Shown: positions 1-8,658 of the stretch, piece after piece | How the letters are laid out: every line of letters starts with the position of its first letter | Position numbering within the stretch: position 1 is the stretch's first letter | The notes under the pieces: generated by a model | The model's input: the letters and a program-made list of their open reading frames with translations, nothing else | Told to the model about the DNA's origin: nothing | Database searches by the model: none | NCBI GenBank assembly: GCA_025453595.1 | Contig: JALOQB010000021.1 | Span: forward strand, 1-51,317 | DNA: 51,317 nt | From: Polyangiaceae bacterium | GTDB taxonomy: Bacteria > Myxococcota_A > Polyangia > Polyangiales > Polyangiaceae | Direction: 5' to 3' | Made by a program: the position numbers and the translations under genes

Positions 1-69
1 CTGGCAAAAGCCAGGTAGTTCCGGCGGAACCCCGGCAAGTAGCTCAGCAGCCGTGAGGCTTCTGAGAAG

Positions 70-89
70 CCCCTCCGTTCACGGAGGGG
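70..89 (-). terminator. Hairpin terminator after the sigma-factor operon
   Basis: A perfect 8-bp inverted repeat (CCCCTCCG / CGGAGGGG) with a 4-nt loop lies just past the minus-strand stop codon at 94. A second small inverted repeat (CTTCT/AGAAG) follows at once on the minus strand. There is no long T-run, as is usual at this G+C, so this is probably a stem-only terminator for the operon at 94-2268. Confidence 0.55.
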
Positions 90-93
90 AGGT

Positions 94-801
94 TCACCCC
101 CCCGGTCCTCTTTCTTGCTGGTCGAGGGGGAGCGTCGCCGGGGGGTCCTGGGGGATCCCGGCCAGCTCCCTCGCTTGCTGCTGCCGGAGCCGCAGGGTGC
201 GGGCGGCGCGCTGGTTGAGCGCATCGACCCCCGCGAATACCAGCGTGACCAGGGTGAACGGGAGGAGCAAGGAGGCCCAGAGCGTGGCACCCATGGCCCC
301 GGAGAGGGCCCCTCGGCGCGCCGCTCCTTCGAGCCCGCTGGCCAGCATCAGCAGCACTCCGGGGAGCAAGGGCGCGAGGTAGTGCCAGCGGATCTGCTCG
401 AGAAGCCGGGCCTGGCGTTCCAGCTGCGCGACCTCGTGGGCCAGGTGCTCCGAGGTCCGGGCCCCCGGTCCGGGGGCCGGCAGGTCCTTGCCATTGTGGA
501 ATATCCATACACCCACGTACAGCGCGCCGAGCGCCAGGAAGACCCCTCCTGCTCGACCGGACCAGGTGCCAGCGCTGGACGCCGTCGCGAGGCCGGACAC
601 CAGCACCACCGCGGAGGCGAGCCATTCGCGCAGGTTGCGCCGGAGGATGCTGCGGGAAAACGAGGCCGTACGCTCCCGGGCGGCCACCGCGGCGGCCTCC
701 TCGATCTGGCGCTGCTCCTGCTCGGTGCCTCCCTGCCTCCAGGCTTGCGAGAGCTGACCCCAGAGCAGATCCTCCCCGGGCTCCTTTGGTTCCTGATTCA
801 T
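94..801 (-). CDS. Multi-pass membrane protein downstream of an ECF sigma factor (candidate anti-sigma)
   Basis: 235 residues, not recognised as a named family. It has a charged Gln/Glu-rich N-terminus (about 1-55), two hydrophobic stretches around 60-95, a charged helical segment rich in Glu/Arg (about 110-140), and two more hydrophobic stretches around 143-160 and 172-192. The C-terminus is Pro/Gln-rich. Its start codon overlaps the sigma-factor stop (801/798), so translation is probably coupled. A membrane protein directly after an ECF sigma gene is the usual place for an anti-sigma factor, but I see no HxxxCxxC zinc motif of the ZAS class, so that role is inferred from position only. Confidence 0.7.
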   Translation of the reverse strand: MNQEPKEPGEDLLWGQLSQAWRQGGTEQEQRQIEEAAAVAARERTASFSRSILRRNLREWLASAVVLVSGLATASSAGTWSGRAGGVFLALGALYVGVWIFHNGKDLPAPGPGARTSEHLAHEVAQLERQARLLEQIRWHYLAPLLPGVLLMLASGLEGAARRGALSGAMGATLWASLLLPFTLVTLVFAGVDALNQRAARTLRLRQQQARELAGIPQDPPATLPLDQQERGPGG

Positions 802-1280
802 CCTGCTTGCTCCTCGCCCAGGGCCTTGCGAGCCCTGGACAGCCTGGTGGTGATGTTGGTCGGGGACAGGCCGGTGATCTCCGCCATCTCAGCGGTGCTG
901 CACCCCTCCAGGGCCATCAGCACGAGCTGGCGGCTGGTGAGGTCCATGCTGCGCAGCCTTCGCTCCAGCAGGGCGAGGGCGTCGCGGGCCTCGGCGGTCT
1001 GCTCGGGAGAAGGGGGCGGCGGGGGCTCGGGCTCCGGCAAGGCGCGCTGCCTCACGGCTCGCAGCACGTGGGTCGCCGCGACGTTGTGGGCGACGCGGTA
1101 GAGAAAGGTCCGCTCCGAGCACTCGCCGCGGAAGGTGGCGAAGGCGCGCCAGAGGGCGAGCAGGATCTCCTGCTCCAGATCCCTGCGTGGCTCGGGCTGG
1201 GCCTCGTAGTGGCGACAGAGGCGCGCCAGGGCGCCCCGGTGGCGCGTGATCAGCTGCTGGAACGAGGCGGGATCGCTCAC
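798..1280 (-). CDS. RNA polymerase sigma factor, ECF family
   Basis: 160 residues, about the usual length for a group IV sigma factor. Region 2 is visible at about 10-75: a DLEQEIL segment, then FRGECSERTFLYRVAHNVA, which matches the region 2.3/2.4 pattern used for promoter melting and -10 recognition. A Pro-rich linker (about 84-92) leads into region 4 (about 95-155), with LTSRQLVLMALEGCSTAEMAE followed by the recognition helix SPTNITTRLSRARKAL. It sits between an M23 membrane peptidase gene (13-bp gap upstream) and a membrane protein gene (4-bp overlap downstream), so all three are probably co-transcribed and may form an envelope-stress module. I cannot assign a specific ECF subgroup. Confidence 0.93.
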   Translation of the reverse strand: MSDPASFQQLITRHRGALARLCRHYEAQPEPRRDLEQEILLALWRAFATFRGECSERTFLYRVAHNVAATHVLRAVRQRALPEPEPPPPPSPEQTAEARDALALLERRLRSMDLTSRQLVLMALEGCSTAEMAEITGLSPTNITTRLSRARKALGEEQAG

Positions 1281-1293
1281 GGGACCGGGCGCC

Positions 1294-2268
1294 TCAGCGC
1301 GCTCCTGGGGGGAGGTGGCGGACCAGCGCCCCGGTCGGCGTGACCTTGCCGTCGAGGACCGAGATCCCTCCGCGCGGCATGGGCTCGCCGTCGTGGTCGC
1401 GGAAGAAGAGCGGGAGCCCCTCGGCGAAGTTGATGGGGCGTCCCCGCGGGTCCTGTCGCTGGTGGTGGAGGTGGACGTGGGGCTCGCTGGTGTTCCCGGA
1501 GTTCCCGCAGCGCCCCAGGGGCTGCCCTTCCTGGACCTGCTCCCCCTCCCGGACCAGCACGCTGCCCCGCTGCAGGTGGGCGATCACCAGGTACGTCCGC
1601 GAGGGGAGCTCGATGGCGACATGGTTGCCCAGGGGCGCCAGGAGATCCCCGGAAGGTCCGGGGTCCCGGTCCGGCTCGCCGTCGTGGGCGAGGTGGACGC
1701 GCCCTGCCAGCGGGGCCACCACCTCGACGCCCCAGCACCCGTGGTCCGCGAGCTTCTTCGAGCCGCTCAGCACCGGCGGCACCCCCAGGTCGTAGGCCCA
1801 TCGTTGATCCGGGAACATGGCGTGGTGATTGTGCTCGAGGGCGTCCCCTCCCCACAGCACTTGCACGGGGCCCTGCATCGGCAGCCTGCCGGTGGCCGCA
1901 GGGGCGGTTGTTTTCAGCGAAACCGGGAAGGCGAGGCCGAGGTATCCGACGTTCCATGCGGCGGTCCATGCGGCCAGCGCGCCGACCAGCAGCGCGGCCT
2001 TCAGGGGGCGAGAGAGGGCGCGGCCCGGGGATCTTCTCCGGCGGAGCAGCGCCAGCGCGGCCCCTGCCAGCAGGAAGAGCACCCCCGCCAGCGGGACCAC
2101 GGAGAGCAGCAGGAGCCAGGCCACGACGCTGCTCATGCCCCGGCCCGAGAGGAACACCAGCCAGACCCCCAGGGTGAGCCCGCCCAGGCACAGGGGGGGC
2201 AGCCAGGAAAGACGGGCGCGGAGGGAGGGCGAAGGGGCCACTTCGGGCGTCATGTCCAGGGTAGTCAC
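1294..2268 (-). CDS. Membrane-anchored M23 (LytM-type) peptidase domain protein
   Basis: 324 residues. Three or four hydrophobic helices (about 20-120) anchor the protein. The extracytoplasmic part carries the M23 fold: a first zinc-ligand region with HNHH followed by FPDQRWAYDL (an H-x(n)-D arrangement, about 166-178), LGNHVAIEL, YLVIAHLQ, and the HxH motif in SEPHVHLHHQ (about 262-271). Family knowledge: these enzymes cut peptidoglycan cross-links or act as inactive regulators; the zinc-binding His and Asp are present here, so activity is plausible. The start chosen is GTG at 2268; ATG at 2253 is an alternative. It is first in the operon that includes the ECF sigma factor, which suggests a cell-wall stress connection. 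Confidence 0.82.
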   Translation of the reverse strand: MTTLDMTPEVAPSPSLRARLSWLPPLCLGGLTLGVWLVFLSGRGMSSVVAWLLLLSVVPLAGVLFLLAGAALALLRRRRSPGRALSRPLKAALLVGALAAWTAAWNVGYLGLAFPVSLKTTAPAATGRLPMQGPVQVLWGGDALEHNHHAMFPDQRWAYDLGVPPVLSGSKKLADHGCWGVEVVAPLAGRVHLAHDGEPDRDPGPSGDLLAPLGNHVAIELPSRTYLVIAHLQRGSVLVREGEQVQEGQPLGRCGNSGNTSEPHVHLHHQRQDPRGRPINFAEGLPLFFRDHDGEPMPRGGISVLDGKVTPTGALVRHLPPGAR

Positions 2269-2320
2269 CGCGGGTCCCCGTCCGTCACAGCCCCCGGTCG
2301 ATTTTTTTCTCCGGCAGGCC

Positions 2321-3022
2321 TCAGCGGGGGGGCCGGGCGCCTTGGGTCAGCAGGGAGAACAGGTAACCCACATCGGGGTCCGAGGCATCGACGCTGGGGT
2401 GCAAATTTTTGAGGGCGCTGGCCGGGTCGACCCCGGCGGCGAGGAGCGCCTTGACGATGGCGGTGACGGTTTTTCGATCCATCGACTCGGCCATGTGCAC
2501 CAGCTGCTGGAGCGGCGTGAAGCCGCCCTGGGAGGGGAGCTCCGGCGAGGCCCCGGCGGCCAGCAGCAACCGGACGCTCTCGACATCCTCGTTCATGACC
2601 GCGTCATGGAGCGGGGTCCAGCTGCTCCGCCCGTGGATCACATCGACCTTGGCGCCCGCCTGGAGCAACACCTTGATGGCGTCGTGTTGACGGTCTTCCA
2701 CGGCCTTGCAGAGCGGGGTCGAGCGGGCGTTGCGCAGCGGGGCTTCCAGGGGCGCACCGGCCTCGAGGAGGGCGGCGATCACGGGGAGGTTTCCCTGCGC
2801 CGCCGCGTCGTGGAGCGCCGTGTAGCCGCTCGCCGGGTCCTTGCTGGCCGGCGACGCGCCCGCGGCGAGGGCCTTCTTGACCGCCGCCAGATCGCCGCGT
2901 GACGACGCATTGCGGAGGTCCTGGTCTGCCCTGGGGTTGGCGGAGGCGGCTTGAACGGGCTTCTTCCTGGCGCCGGTGCTGGCGGTTGTCCTGGTGGTCC
3001 TGGGGGTCTTTGCGGTGGCCAT
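2321..3022 (-). CDS. Ankyrin-repeat protein with a Lys/Arg/Ala-rich tail
   Basis: 233 residues from ATG 3022, preceded by GAAGAAG; a TTG at 3031 would add three residues. The first 35 residues are basic and rich in Thr/Ala/Arg/Lys. From about residue 37 there are five ankyrin-type units with the usual TALHDAA...G...VIAALLEAGA consensus: SSRGDLAAVKKALAAGA, SGYTALHDAAAQGNLPV, STPLCKAVEDRQHDAI, SWTPLHDAVMNEDVESV and GGFTPLQQLVHMAES. Ankyrin repeats bind partner proteins; no enzymatic domain or signal peptide is seen, so it is probably cytoplasmic. It is divergent from the CLC gene. It lies upstream of the M23 operon on the same strand, with a 52-bp gap. Confidence 0.88.
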   Translation of the reverse strand: MATAKTPRTTRTTASTGARKKPVQAASANPRADQDLRNASSRGDLAAVKKALAAGASPASKDPASGYTALHDAAAQGNLPVIAALLEAGAPLEAPLRNARSTPLCKAVEDRQHDAIKVLLQAGAKVDVIHGRSSWTPLHDAVMNEDVESVRLLLAAGASPELPSQGGFTPLQQLVHMAESMDRKTVTAIVKALLAAGVDPASALKNLHPSVDASDPDVGYLFSLLTQGARPPR

Positions 3023-3158
3023 CTTCTTCAATGTAGAGGACTTCCGCCCTGCCTTGCCTGGTCAGAGGTGCACCCGGGATGGGAGAAAGCGCTTGGCGCC
3101 CGGGGAAGGATCCTCGACGGTGGGGGCCTCTTGCTTCTTCAACGGCCCTGCTTGCTCC

Positions 3159-5015
3159 ATGCGCCTCTCGATTGAACGGCTGCGCCAGCGTCTCGGGACG
3201 CTCACCCCGAGCGCCGACCTGGACCTGCGGATCCTGGGCCGTGTGCTGCTGCAAGCGACGCTGGTCGGGGTCGCTGCGGGGCTGATGAGCGCGTTGTTCT
3301 CCTGGGTCGTCGAGCGCATCCAGCACCTGCTGCTGTTCGAGCTGGCCGGGTACCTGCCGCTCCGCGCCGCCGGGGAGGGGGGTCATGCGAGCGGGGAGCG
3401 TCCCTTCCGGCCCCTCTGGATCCTGCTGCTCCCGGCCCTGGGGGCCACCGCCGCCGGCTGGCTCGCCCACCGCTTTGGCCCCGAGACCCTCGGGGGCGGC
3501 GGGAACGCGGCCATCCGGGCGTTCCATCGGTCCGAGGCCCTCACCCGGAAGCGGGTGCCGCTGCTGAAGATGGTGGTCTCCTGGCTCACGCTGGGGACCG
3601 GCGGGGCAGGGGGTAGAGAGGGACCCACCATGCAGATCGGGAGCGCCACGGGGTCGCTGGTGGCGAGGTGGCTGCGAGCGACGCAGCGAGAGCGGCGGAT
3701 CCTGTACGTGGCGGGGATAGCGGCGGGGGTGGCGGCGGTGTTCCGGACGCCGCTGGGAGCGGCGCTGTTTGCGACCGAGGTGCTGTACCGGGATGATTTC
3801 GAGTCGGACGCGCTGGTGCCGGCGATTCTTGCGAGCGTGGTGGGGTACTCGGTGGCGATGCCGTTTGGCGAGTCGGTGCAGCTGTTTGCGCATGCGCCGA
3901 GCTACCCGTTTCACCCGGCGCATTTGCCGTATTACCTGCTGCTGGCGCTCTGCGAGGCGGGGCTGGCGGTGCTGTTTGTGCGGGGGCTGGGGGTGGTGCG
4001 GTCGCAGACCGGCAGGTTGCCGGGGCCGGTGTGGCTGCGTCCCGGGGTGGGTGGGCTGGGGCTGGGGTTGCTGTGCGCGCCGCTGCTGTGGTGGCTGGGG
4101 ACGAGGCTGGGGCGTCCGGGGATGGGGTTCGGGATCCTGGGGGGCGGGTACGGGGCGGCGCAGGTGGCGATCACCGGGGCGGGGTGGTTGCCGGCGGGGT
4201 GGGGAGGGGTCGAGGTGCTGCTGATCCTGTGCGGGCTGAAGCTGGTGGCCTCGTGCTTCACGGTCGGCAGCGGGGGTAGCGCGGGAGATTTCGCGCCATC
4301 GCTGGTGCTGGGGGGGCTGCTCGGCGGCGCTTTTGGCCGCGCGGTCGCGCTGCTCTCGGGGGATCCTCGGGTCGATCCCGGGGCCTTCGCGCTGGTGGGC
4401 ATGGGGACGCTGTTCGGCGGCATCGCCCACGTGCCGCTCAGCTCGATGGTGCTGGTCTGCGAGCTGGCCGGCAGCTACGACCTGATCGTCCCGCTGATGC
4501 TGGCGGAGGGGGTCGCCTTCGTGGCGCTCCGCAAGCACTCGATCTACGAGGCGCAGGCGGCGCGGCGCACGCGCCCGCTGGCGCTGTCGGACTCCACGCC
4601 GCTGGCGCTGGTGCGCACCGTGATGCGGGGCACCGAGGGGGCCATCACCTTCCGGCCCACCACGGCGGCCCGCGAGATGCTTTCCCTGGCCTCCTCGACC
4701 TCGTGGCAGATCCTCTTCCCGGTGCTCGCGGCGGACGGCGCGCTGGTCGGGGTCGTACCTGCGCAGGCGCTCCAGGTGCTCGGGTCCGAGATGGACGTGG
4801 TGGACTGGGTGGTGGCCAGCGATCTGATGCAGGTGCCCGCGGTGCTCCCGGCGGAGGCGCCCCTGACGGAGGGGCTGGCCCGGGTGCTTCGTTCGGGGCT
4901 ACGCCAGCTTCCGGTCGTGGAAGACGGGCGCATCGTCGGGTACCTGGACGAGCTCCAGGCCGGCGAGTGGATCCTGGAAAAGACCGCCTTTCGTCCGGAG
5001 CCCGAGGGCGGCTGA
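3159..5015 (+). CDS. CLC-family chloride channel/transporter with C-terminal CBS domains
   Basis: 618 residues. The ATG at 3159 was preferred to an in-frame ATG at 2976, because the 61 extra residues overlap the ankyrin gene and look non-coding. The membrane part (about 25-430) shows the CLC signatures GREGPTMQIG, with the gating glutamate E154, and the GxFxP-like GGSAGDFAPSLVLGG. The internal proton-path position is ATE-V: E207 is followed by V208 where bacterial exchangers usually have a second Glu. A Val there is typical of CLC channels, so this may be a channel rather than a 2Cl-/H+ antiporter (inference). The selectivity GSGIP site is replaced by GGGGNAAI. Residues about 475-605 form a CBS pair, likely nucleotide-responsive. 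Confidence 0.9.
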   Translation: MRLSIERLRQRLGTLTPSADLDLRILGRVLLQATLVGVAAGLMSALFSWVVERIQHLLLFELAGYLPLRAAGEGGHASGERPFRPLWILLLPALGATAAGWLAHRFGPETLGGGGNAAIRAFHRSEALTRKRVPLLKMVVSWLTLGTGGAGGREGPTMQIGSATGSLVARWLRATQRERRILYVAGIAAGVAAVFRTPLGAALFATEVLYRDDFESDALVPAILASVVGYSVAMPFGESVQLFAHAPSYPFHPAHLPYYLLLALCEAGLAVLFVRGLGVVRSQTGRLPGPVWLRPGVGGLGLGLLCAPLLWWLGTRLGRPGMGFGILGGGYGAAQVAITGAGWLPAGWGGVEVLLILCGLKLVASCFTVGSGGSAGDFAPSLVLGGLLGGAFGRAVALLSGDPRVDPGAFALVGMGTLFGGIAHVPLSSMVLVCELAGSYDLIVPLMLAEGVAFVALRKHSIYEAQAARRTRPLALSDSTPLALVRTVMRGTEGAITFRPTTAAREMLSLASSTSWQILFPVLAADGALVGVVPAQALQVLGSEMDVVDWVVASDLMQVPAVLPAEAPLTEGLARVLRSGLRQLPVVEDGRIVGYLDELQAGEWILEKTAFRPEPEGG

Positions 5016-5073
5016 GGCTCCCTCTTCGCCGGGGCTTCTCGCGCCCCGAGGGTGAAGGTAGAGCGCGGGGGCC

Positions 5074-8001
5074 TTGGAACGCTCTTCCTCCCTGCCGCCT
5101 CTGCTCCTGTCGCCCAGCATCCAGCGTTACGCCTGGGGAGACCCCGCCTGGTTGCCGTCGCTCCTCGGTGCCCCGCAGGACGGCGCGCCCTGGGCCGAGG
5201 CCTGGTACGGCGCTCACCCCTTCGCGCCCTCCCTGGCGCACGGGCCGCAGGGGGCCACGCCGCTCGACCAGGCCCTGGCCCCGCGCCTGGCGGAGCTTCT
5301 CGGCCCGGCGCTCGCCGCGGAGCACGCGGCGCTCCCCTTCTTGATGAAGATCATCGCGGCCCACAAGCCGCTCTCCATCCAGGTTCACCCCAGCGCTGCC
5401 CAGGCTCGCGAGGGCTTTGACCGGGAGGAGCGCGCGGGCATCCCGTTCCAGGCCCCTCACCGCTCGTACCGCGATCCCTTCCCCAAGCCCGAGATCCTGG
5501 TCGCGCTCACCGACGTCCATGCGCTCTGCGGGTTCCGTGCGCCCGCCGAGATCGCCGCTGCCCTCGGGGCGCTGCCCGAGATCGCCGCGCTGCTGCCCCC
5601 CTTCCAGCCCGGGCCGTCGGGCCTCCGTGCGCTGCTGGAGGCTTACTTCGCCCTCCCCCTCGCCTCGCTCCAGGGGGCCTGGGCCCGGGTGCTGGAGCGC
5701 CTCCAGCGGCGCCAGGAGGTCACCCCCTTCGACGACCATGCCCCGGAATTCTGGGCGCTCCACGCCCACCGCACCCTCGACGGCGCGGGCCCTCCGGACC
5801 GGGGCCTGCTCTTCGTCTTCCTGCTTGGCCTGCTCCACCTGCGCCCTGGCCAGGCCATCTTCCTGCCGGCCGGCGTGCCCCACGCCTACCTGCGCGGCTC
5901 CGGCGTCGAGCTGATGACCAGCTCGGACAACGTGCTCCGGGCTGGCCTCACCCCCAAGCACATCGACCCGGGCGAGCTGCTCCGCGTCGTTCGCCTCGAC
6001 GCGCGCTGTCCGGAACCTCTGGATACCTCCTGGGATGACGCCGGGGCCGAGGGGGTGTTCCTGACGCCGACCGGGGCCTTCGAGCTCCGGTGCCTGCGGC
6101 TGGGGGCCGGTGGGCCGGTGGAGCGGCGAGCGGAGGGGCCGGAGATGCTGCTGGCGCTGCCCCGGAGCGGCGTGGTGCGGGTGGTGCATGAGGGGGGAGC
6201 GCTGGAGGTGGCGCGAGGGCAGGGGTGCCTGCTACCGCACGGGCTCCGGTACCGCATCGAGGCGGAGGGGGAGGTGTACCTGGCCCGGGTGCCGCGGCCC
6301 GGGGCGTCCCCGTCGTTCCGGGGGCGCCGCCCGGCGGCGCTGGCGTTCGGGACGAGCGGGCTCCGGGGTCTGGTGACCGACATCACCGATCTGGAGGCGT
6401 ACCTCAACACCCGGGGGTTCCTTGATTTCCTGGTCGATCAGGGGGAGGCGGTCCCCGGGACGCCGGTGGCGCTGGCGGGGGATCTGCGGCCCAGCACCGA
6501 CAGCGAGGGGCGGAGCATCCTGCGGGCGGTGGCCCGGGCGATCCAGGACGCAGGTATGGAACCTCTCTACTACGGACGGATCCCGACGCCGGCGCTGACG
6601 TACCAGGGGCTGCGGCTGGGGTGCCCGAGCGTGATGGTGACGGGGAGCCATATCCCGTTTGACCGGAACGGGATCAAATTCAACAAGAGCGACGGGGAGG
6701 TCTTGAAGACGGACGAGGGTGGGATCCTTGCGGCGGTGGAGCGAGCGAGGGAGCGGGAGTACCGGCGAGGGGCGGTGGGGTCGCTGTTCGACGACGCGGG
6801 GTGGTTCCGGCCCGGGGCGTCGAGGGCGCTGCCGGGGGCGAGCGACGAGGCAAGGAGGGGCTACGTGGGGCGGTACCTGGGGGCGTTCCCGGCGGGGGCG
6901 CTGGGGGGGCTGCGGGTGGCGCTGTACGAGCACTCGGCGGTGGGCCGGGAGGTGGTGGCGGAGGTGCTGCGGGGGCTGGGGGCGGAGGTGATCCCGGTGG
7001 GGCGCTCGGAGCGCTTCGTGGCGATCGACACGGAGGCGCTGTCGGAGGCGCACCTGGCGCAGCTCCAGGCGCTGGTGGACGAGGTGCGAGGCGCCCATGG
7101 GGAGGTGCATGCGCTGGTGTCCACGGACGGGGACAGCGACCGGCCGCTGGTGCTGGGGGTGGAGCCGGGGGGGCAGGCGCGCTTCTGCGGCGGGGACGTG
7201 CTGGGCACGCTGGTGGCGGAGGCGCTGGGGGCGGACGCGGTGGCGGTGCCGGTGAGCGCCAGCGACCTGATCGACCTGCATTTCCAGGCCCGCGGCGTGC
7301 CGGTGACGAGGACGCGGATCGGGTCCCCGTGGGTGATCGCGGCGATGAAGGGTCTGCGCGGGGAGCGCCGGGTGGGCTGGGAGGCGAACGGCGGGTTCCT
7401 GACCGGATCGACGCTGGCGCTGCCGGCGGGTCCCCTGGCGCCGCTCCCCACGCGGGACGCGGTGCTGCCGCTGGTGGCGGTGCTCCACGCGATGCAGGCG
7501 CGGGGGTGCCGGCTCTCCGCGCTGGTGGACGCCCTGCCCCGACGCTTCAGCCGCAGCGGGCTGCTGGACCAGGTGGACCCCGTCCAGAGCCGGGCCTTGC
7601 TCGAGCGGTTCCGCCCGTCGGAGGCCCCGGTGCTGCTGGCCCGCTTCGAGCAGGCGCGGGTGCGCTGGAGCGGCGAGGGCCACCCGGAGCAGGACGCGGC
7701 TCCGGCGCTGGCCTCCCGGCTCCTGGCCATCCGGGGCGCTCTGGGGCAGGTGTTTGACGCGGCCTCGGGCTTCGGCGCCATCGAGGAGCTGAACCTGGTC
7801 GATGGCCTGCGGATCCGCTTCTCCGGGGGGGAGGTGGCCCACGTGCGTCCCTCCGGCAACGCGCCCCAGCTCCGGATCTACGCGGTCGCCTCCGACGAGG
7901 CGCGGGCCGAGGCCATCGTGGCCCTGGCGCTGGCGGAGCCCGGGGGGCTGCTGCGAAGGCTGCTTGCCGGCGAAGGACCCGTGCTATCAACGGGCTCGTG
8001 A
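5074..8001 (+). CDS. Fused mannose-6-phosphate isomerase (type I) / phosphomannomutase-phosphoglucomutase
   Basis: 975 residues, start TTG 5074. Residues 1 to about 405 are a type I phosphomannose isomerase (ManA): N-terminal SIQRYAWG, the zinc site SIQVHPS (Q103, H105), FPKPEILVALTD, and the later GVPHAYLRG. From about residue 420 the protein is an alpha-D-phosphohexomutase: FGTSGLRG (425), phosphoserine loop VTGSHIP with S525, metal loop STDGDSDR (D685, D687, D689), the sugar-binding GWEANGG, and a C-terminal RPSGNAPQLRIY phosphate-binding loop. The two halves catalyse successive steps fructose-6-P to mannose-6-P to mannose-1-P, feeding GDP-mannose and glycans. No frameshift separates them. 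The usual bacterial fusion partner of mannose-P isomerase is the GDP-mannose pyrophosphorylase, so this pairing is unusual. The next gene overlaps its stop by 4 bp. Confidence 0.92.
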   Translation: MERSSSLPPLLLSPSIQRYAWGDPAWLPSLLGAPQDGAPWAEAWYGAHPFAPSLAHGPQGATPLDQALAPRLAELLGPALAAEHAALPFLMKIIAAHKPLSIQVHPSAAQAREGFDREERAGIPFQAPHRSYRDPFPKPEILVALTDVHALCGFRAPAEIAAALGALPEIAALLPPFQPGPSGLRALLEAYFALPLASLQGAWARVLERLQRRQEVTPFDDHAPEFWALHAHRTLDGAGPPDRGLLFVFLLGLLHLRPGQAIFLPAGVPHAYLRGSGVELMTSSDNVLRAGLTPKHIDPGELLRVVRLDARCPEPLDTSWDDAGAEGVFLTPTGAFELRCLRLGAGGPVERRAEGPEMLLALPRSGVVRVVHEGGALEVARGQGCLLPHGLRYRIEAEGEVYLARVPRPGASPSFRGRRPAALAFGTSGLRGLVTDITDLEAYLNTRGFLDFLVDQGEAVPGTPVALAGDLRPSTDSEGRSILRAVARAIQDAGMEPLYYGRIPTPALTYQGLRLGCPSVMVTGSHIPFDRNGIKFNKSDGEVLKTDEGGILAAVERAREREYRRGAVGSLFDDAGWFRPGASRALPGASDEARRGYVGRYLGAFPAGALGGLRVALYEHSAVGREVVAEVLRGLGAEVIPVGRSERFVAIDTEALSEAHLAQLQALVDEVRGAHGEVHALVSTDGDSDRPLVLGVEPGGQARFCGGDVLGTLVAEALGADAVAVPVSASDLIDLHFQARGVPVTRTRIGSPWVIAAMKGLRGERRVGWEANGGFLTGSTLALPAGPLAPLPTRDAVLPLVAVLHAMQARGCRLSALVDALPRRFSRSGLLDQVDPVQSRALLERFRPSEAPVLLARFEQARVRWSGEGHPEQDAAPALASRLLAIRGALGQVFDAASGFGAIEELNLVDGLRIRFSGGEVAHVRPSGNAPQLRIYAVASDEARAEAIVALALAEPGGLLRRLLAGEGPVLSTGS

Positions 8002-8618
8002 CAACGATGCATCGAGCCCTCGTGCTGGCGCTCGTGCTGGCGGGTTGCTCCTCCAAGGGTGACCCCGCCGGTGCGCCGGCTACTTCTGCTTCCCCCGCGG
8101 TGTCCCTGGCGCCCTCGGCGTCGGCTCCGGCCGCGGTGCGGGCGTTGGGCCTGGCGAGCGCGGCGAGCGAGGTGAACGCGGCCAGCTCCGCCAGCGCCGC
8201 CGGTGCAGCCAGCGCGGCGGCTCCCCCGGGGAAAACGGTCTCCTGGACGGGCACGTTCCAGGCAAAACCTGGGGCGGTCGTGCTGAACAAGGAGGCCTCC
8301 GAGTACATCAAGGTGTGGGCGAAGGATCCGGGCACCGAGCAGGTCGGGGAGGGCAAGATCACGCTCCAGATCCCGGAGGGTGGGGGGCCGGTGAAGGGGG
8401 AGATCAGCGGGGCGCTGGGGGCTTTGCGGGTGAGCGGCGAGCTGGACAAGGAGGTCCTTCATGCCCGCGTTGACCCGGTGGACCCCAACGACCTGAAGGC
8501 GATGACGGGGGTGCTGCAGGGGAGCCTGAAGGGGTCCACCCTGGAGGTGAACCTGCGGGTGGCGAGCCGGAACGCCAACGTGGTTCGCGAGGCCGAGAGC
8601 AAGCTCGCCAGGCCCTGA
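7998..8618 (+). CDS. Small lipoprotein of unknown function
   Basis: 206 residues from GTG 7998 (overlapping the previous stop) or 203 from ATG 8007. A short signal peptide ends in a clear lipobox LVLAGC, with Cys at about residue 17, followed by a long Ala/Ser/Pro linker (about 18-75). The folded part (about 77-206) has alternating polar/hydrophobic strands (SWTGTFQAKPG, GKITLQIPEG, GEISGALGALRVSGEL) and may be a small beta-barrel or sandwich. I do not recognise the domain. Translational coupling to the ManA-ManB fusion suggests shared expression, perhaps without shared function. It is probably anchored in the outer membrane (no Asp at +2). Confidence 0.8.
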   Translation: MTTMHRALVLALVLAGCSSKGDPAGAPATSASPAVSLAPSASAPAAVRALGLASAASEVNAASSASAAGAASAAAPPGKTVSWTGTFQAKPGAVVLNKEASEYIKVWAKDPGTEQVGEGKITLQIPEGGGPVKGEISGALGALRVSGELDKEVLHARVDPVDPNDLKAMTGVLQGSLKGSTLEVNLRVASRNANVVREAESKLARP

Positions 8619-8658
8619 GCCCTCCCCCTGAGGGCGCGCTTGCACTAGGCTCCGGGCC

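Noticed and set aside
2604-4538. A 644-codon minus-strand frame over the CLC gene
   Set aside because: Arg/Pro/Gln/His-rich antisense shadow of the CLC gene.
3159-5015. Fluoride-specific CLC-F transporter
   Set aside because: CBS domains and GREGP with gating Glu fit the general CLC group; the CLC-F GNMDL-type signature is absent.
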